From: Planctomicrobium piriforme
Lineage (GTDB): Bacteria; Planctomycetota; Planctomycetia; Planctomycetales; Planctomycetaceae
Reading direction: 5' to 3'
Assembly: GCF_900113665.1 (NCBI RefSeq)
Contig: NZ_FOQD01000001.1
Span: 615,889-679,888, forward strand
DNA length: 64,000 bases
Positions within the stretch are counted from its first letter, which is position 1, and each line of letters starts with the position of its first letter. Position numbers and translations under genes: made by a program. The notes beneath the pieces are model-generated. The model was not told the origin of the DNA, made no database searches, and saw only the letters and a program-made list of their open reading frames with translations. Positions 61,663 to 64,000 of the stretch are shown here, in pieces.

Positions 61663-62409
61663 ATGAACCACGATAGCGGCACCCTCTGCAAAACGACGCC
61701 CCATCAGGGGACGCTCGGGGTGCATCTGCTGGGGCTGGTCGACTTCGACGCCACGCTCGGTCTGCAGGAACAACAGGTCTACGACCTCAGCGGTCGCGAT
61801 GATCTGGCCGGTACGCTGTTCTTCTGTGAACATCCCCCCGTCATTTCGATGGGCCGTGAAGCCAGCCGTGCCAACCTGTTGCTCGATGACGAAGAACTCG
61901 CCCGGCGTGAACTGAAAGTCCGCTGGGTCGCCCGCGGCGGCGGCGCGATCTGTCACGCTCCTGGCCAACTGGCGATCTATCTGCAGCTTCCACTCCAGCG
62001 GCTCGGCATTGGACTGGCGAAGTACCGCACCCTGTTCGAATCGGCCGTCGTCGCTGCCTGTCAGGAATTGAAAATTCCCGCCAAACGCCAGGCAGACGAC
62101 ACTGGCATCTGGACGCGTGGCGGTCAGCTCGGCTACTTCGGTGCCTGCGTCAAAGCCTGGGTTTCCTGCCAGGGAATGTTCCTGAATATCTCGGTCGATC
62201 CCCGTCTGCTGGAGCTGACGGTGTCGAACGCCAGCGGCGCGCGGTCGGCGTCGATGCAGTCATTGCGACTCGACCCGGTGCGGATGCCGCAGGTGCGTGA
62301 AGCCCTGATTCGCCACATCGCCGACAATTTCGGTTATGCTGCCACCGATATTTCGACCGGCCACCCTCTTCTGCGAAGAACGAAACAAAGAGTACTGATT
62401 CATGCGTGA
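61663..62409 (+). CDS. lipB: Octanoyltransferase LipB-like
   Basis: 248 residues from the ATG at 61663 (MNHDSGTLCKTTPHQGTLGVHLLG). A second ATG at 61552 would add 37 residues with no family similarity. The lipoyl-transferase fold is shown by LFFCEHPPVISMGREASRANLL and VRWVARGGGAICHAPGQLAIYLQLPL, and by GACVKAWVSCQGMFLNISVDP, where the conserved Lys is in CVKAW. The usual catalytic Cys region PCG is replaced by SNASG, so the thioester Cys is missing. It would transfer octanoyl groups to lipoyl domains. It overlaps lipA by 8 bp. Confidence 0.8.
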   Translation: MNHDSGTLCKTTPHQGTLGVHLLGLVDFDATLGLQEQQVYDLSGRDDLAGTLFFCEHPPVISMGREASRANLLLDDEELARRELKVRWVARGGGAICHAPGQLAIYLQLPLQRLGIGLAKYRTLFESAVVAACQELKIPAKRQADDTGIWTRGGQLGYFGACVKAWVSCQGMFLNISVDPRLLELTVSNASGARSASMQSLRLDPVRMPQVREALIRHIADNFGYAATDISTGHPLLRRTKQRVLIHA

Positions 62410-63379
62410 GCTGCCGATTCTCAGCGAGACGGTCACCCCCGGCTACCAGTCCGCAGGCGGATGCCACACCGGCGGACTTCCCCTGCTCGACTCCTCGTCG
62501 ACCGAGCGTCGCCGTTTGCCGAAATGGCTCAAACGCCCGATGCCCAGTAGCGAGATGCAGTTCACCAGCGGGATCATCGAAGACCTGCGGCTCGAAACCG
62601 TCTGTGAAAGCGCCAAGTGCCCGAACCGCACCGAGTGCTGGTCGCAGCGGACCGCCACGTTCATGATCCTCGGGAACGTCTGCACCCGGCCCTGCGGGTT
62701 CTGCTCAGTCCCCCGCGGGAAGACCGAACAGATCGAACTCGACGAGCCAGACCGCGTCGCCGAAGCGGCCGAACGACTCGGACTCAAGCACGTCGTCATC
62801 ACCTGCGTCACCAGAGACGACCTGCCGGATGGCGGGGCCGAACACTTCTACAAGTGCGTCCTCGCTGTGCGGGAACGCACCGGGGCCGCTGTCGAAGTCC
62901 TCACCTCCGACTTCATGGGCAACCGCGCCGCCATCAGCCGCGTGATTCAGGCCCGGCCTGACGTGTTCAACCACAACACCGAAACGGTCCCCCGTCTCTA
63001 TCAGAAGGTCCGCCGCAACGCGGACTATCAGCGCACGCTCAATCTGCTGGCTCAAGTGAAAGAAGAAGCCCCCAACATGCCCACCAAAAGCGGGCTGATG
63101 CTGGGGCTGGGCGAAACGCTGGAAGAAGTGCTGGACGTGGCCGCGGACCTGCGGGGCGTCGGCTGCGACATGCTGACGATCGGCCAATACCTGCAACCCT
63201 CACCGACGCAGTTGCCGGTAGAACGGTTCTGGACCCCGGAAGAGTTCGACGCCCTGGGCGAACAATGCCGCACCCTCGGCTTCTCCATGGTCGCCAGCGG
63301 CCCCTTCGTCCGCTCCAGCTACCACGCCGGGGAGATGGCGGACGAGGCGGAAAAGCATGTGAGAGAATTGACTGTGTAA
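62402..63379 (+). CDS. lipA: Lipoyl synthase
   Basis: 325 residues. The first 4Fe-4S site is CESAKCPNRTECW (about 64-76), and the radical-SAM CxxxCxxC is CTRPCGFCSVPRGK (about 91-104). ITCVTRDDLPDGGAEHF and GLMLGLGETLEEV are diagnostic of LipA. The last motif is RSSY (GPFVRSSYHAGEM, about 300-312). It inserts two sulfurs into octanoyl-lipoyl domains. The start overlaps lipB, so the two are coupled; the N-terminal 55 residues are less conserved, as in other LipA. Confidence 0.96.
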   Translation: MRELPILSETVTPGYQSAGGCHTGGLPLLDSSSTERRRLPKWLKRPMPSSEMQFTSGIIEDLRLETVCESAKCPNRTECWSQRTATFMILGNVCTRPCGFCSVPRGKTEQIELDEPDRVAEAAERLGLKHVVITCVTRDDLPDGGAEHFYKCVLAVRERTGAAVEVLTSDFMGNRAAISRVIQARPDVFNHNTETVPRLYQKVRRNADYQRTLNLLAQVKEEAPNMPTKSGLMLGLGETLEEVLDVAADLRGVGCDMLTIGQYLQPSPTQLPVERFWTPEEFDALGEQCRTLGFSMVASGPFVRSSYHAGEMADEAEKHVRELTV

Positions 63380-63915
63380 TAGCCGATGATCAGCGATTGG
63401 ATGACTTTCGCGTTACACTTGCAGCTTGTCTGCCCGTGCGAACGGTGAATTGGCCCGCCTGTTTCTTGTGTTGCAAAGGTTGCCTGCAGTCAAGCGGAGT
63501 CAGGCGCCAATATGCAGTCCGCCTCAGACGTTTGGCACTGCCGGTTCGTTTCATGGATTGGGCTTGCACGCGTCCCATTCGACCGGAAAATAACTTTTGG
63601 CTCTGTCTAAGATGGAAGTCATAGGAGGCGTGAGAAGCGAAAACGGCTCGGAGTAGAATCGAGCTGATGAAGCTCGTGGATAATACTTTAATTGACCCCC
63701 AGACAAAGCATACCAGTCCAGCACAGCCTCAGTGGGGTGATCCGGGTCAAACCCTTGTAAACGCTTTCCGCTGGAAAATTTCCACTGCAAATTTTCGGGA
63801 AGTTCAAGTCCGAAGCTATGAAACTGATAGCTCCGCGGAGAACTCCCTTGAGGCTTGTTGTAAGAGAGTGCAAGATAAACGCTTTCTTTCAAATCTAGCT
63901 TGCAGCTAGAGCCTG
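63380..63915. other. Intergenic region of uncertain content
   Basis: 536 bases after lipA. The composition drifts and no strong gene is evident. A minus-strand frame at 63551-63892 is listed as doubtful. No terminator could be identified after lipA. Confidence 0.4.
63551..63892 (-). CDS. Doubtful hypothetical protein
   Basis: 113 residues with a TTG start and no visible ribosome-binding site. The chain (MKESVYLALSYNKPQGSSPR..., ...SILDRAKSYFPVEWD) is plausible as protein but matches nothing I know. It starts 24 bp downstream of the stop of the right-edge frame on the same strand. Confidence 0.25.
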   Translation of the reverse strand: MKESVYLALSYNKPQGSSPRSYQFHSFGLELPENLQWKFSSGKRLQGFDPDHPTEAVLDWYALSGGQLKYYPRASSARFYSEPFSLLTPPMTSILDRAKSYFPVEWDACKPNP

Positions 63916-64000
63916 TTATGAACTTGTCTGCATGAGGAAGGAAGCGTGTTTGAGCAGGAGGGCGACCATCGCGACCCAGTGCCAGCCGGCGAGGACTTCG
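63916..64000 (-). CDS. Possible 3' end of a gene at the right edge
   Basis: A minus-strand frame runs from the edge to a TAA at 63916-63918, reading EVLAGWHWVAMVALLLKHAS then FLMQTSS. It is hydrophobic with Trp/His, like the C-terminal tail of some transposases or of a membrane protein. Too short to assign. Confidence 0.35.
   Translation of the reverse strand, partial: EVLAGWHWVAMVALLLKHASFLMQTSS

Noticed and set aside
63916..64000. Assignment of the right-edge frame to a specific insertion sequence
   Set aside because: Only about 28 codons are visible and no inverted repeat or catalytic motif is within the window.

Overview
The window looks like a chromosomal segment of a planctomycete (phylum Planctomycetota). 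The evidence is five DUF1559 genes (prepilin-like N-terminus, H-x9-DG motif near the C-terminus), a DUF1552 / DUF1592-type cytochrome pair, Tat- or Sec-exported proteins of planctomycete type, a high-GC background (about 60% by eye) and many stand-alone housekeeping genes that form operons in other phyla. No rRNA, tRNA, CRISPR array, complete insertion sequence or phage module was found.

Layout. 0-8 kb: the 3' part of an unknown gene, a secreted alpha/beta hydrolase, a solitary rplU, a Cys-rich secreted protein, a TIGR01777 epimerase and a TPR lipoprotein with a very long Gln-rich tail. 8.5-25.6 kb: the DUF1559 region, with two tandem copies on the minus strand (terminators duplicated too) and three plus-strand copies, two small lipoproteins, a glycogen pair (glgA and a GH57 enzyme), a secreted phosphatase with an acyl-CoA dehydrogenase-like gene, and an AraC regulator. 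25.8-30.8 kb: tandem secreted DUF1028 proteins, small membrane proteins, a secreted esterase and a small antitoxin-like protein. 30.8-37 kb is the accessory-looking part: DUF488, ilvA, an HExxH protein, a PD-(D/E)XK-like nuclease between direct repeats, REP-like hairpins, and a lower-GC two-gene membrane module. 37-64 kb: mostly core genes (rpsA, transaldolase, a mutL-type ATPase, phoH - pgpH-like - ybeY - corC/hlyC, sucC, tilS, lipB-lipA) plus an esterase, a Uma2 nuclease, the DUF1552/DUF1592 pair, a DinB protein and a nitrilase.

Functional groups. phoH, the 7TM-HD phosphodiesterase, ybeY and the CBS transporter form the familiar RNA/ribosome-maturation cluster. lipB and lipA overlap by 8 bp and make lipoyl cofactor. 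glgA and GH57 are adjacent for glycogen metabolism. The DUF1552 and DUF1592 genes are the usual planctomycete exported pair.

The most unusual material is non-coding. (1) A family of REP-like hairpins at 27.5-34.8 kb shows compensatory stem changes, and two copies lie inside ~108-bp direct repeats, 813 bp apart, that bracket a nuclease-like gene. (2) The DUF488 and HExxH genes share an 18-bp sequence across their start codons, each with a REP-like element upstream. (3) Several unrelated intergenic repeats are each built from short repeated words arranged as long inverted repeats. One heptamer array contains the tilS start codon, and another repeat is inserted in frame within tilS.
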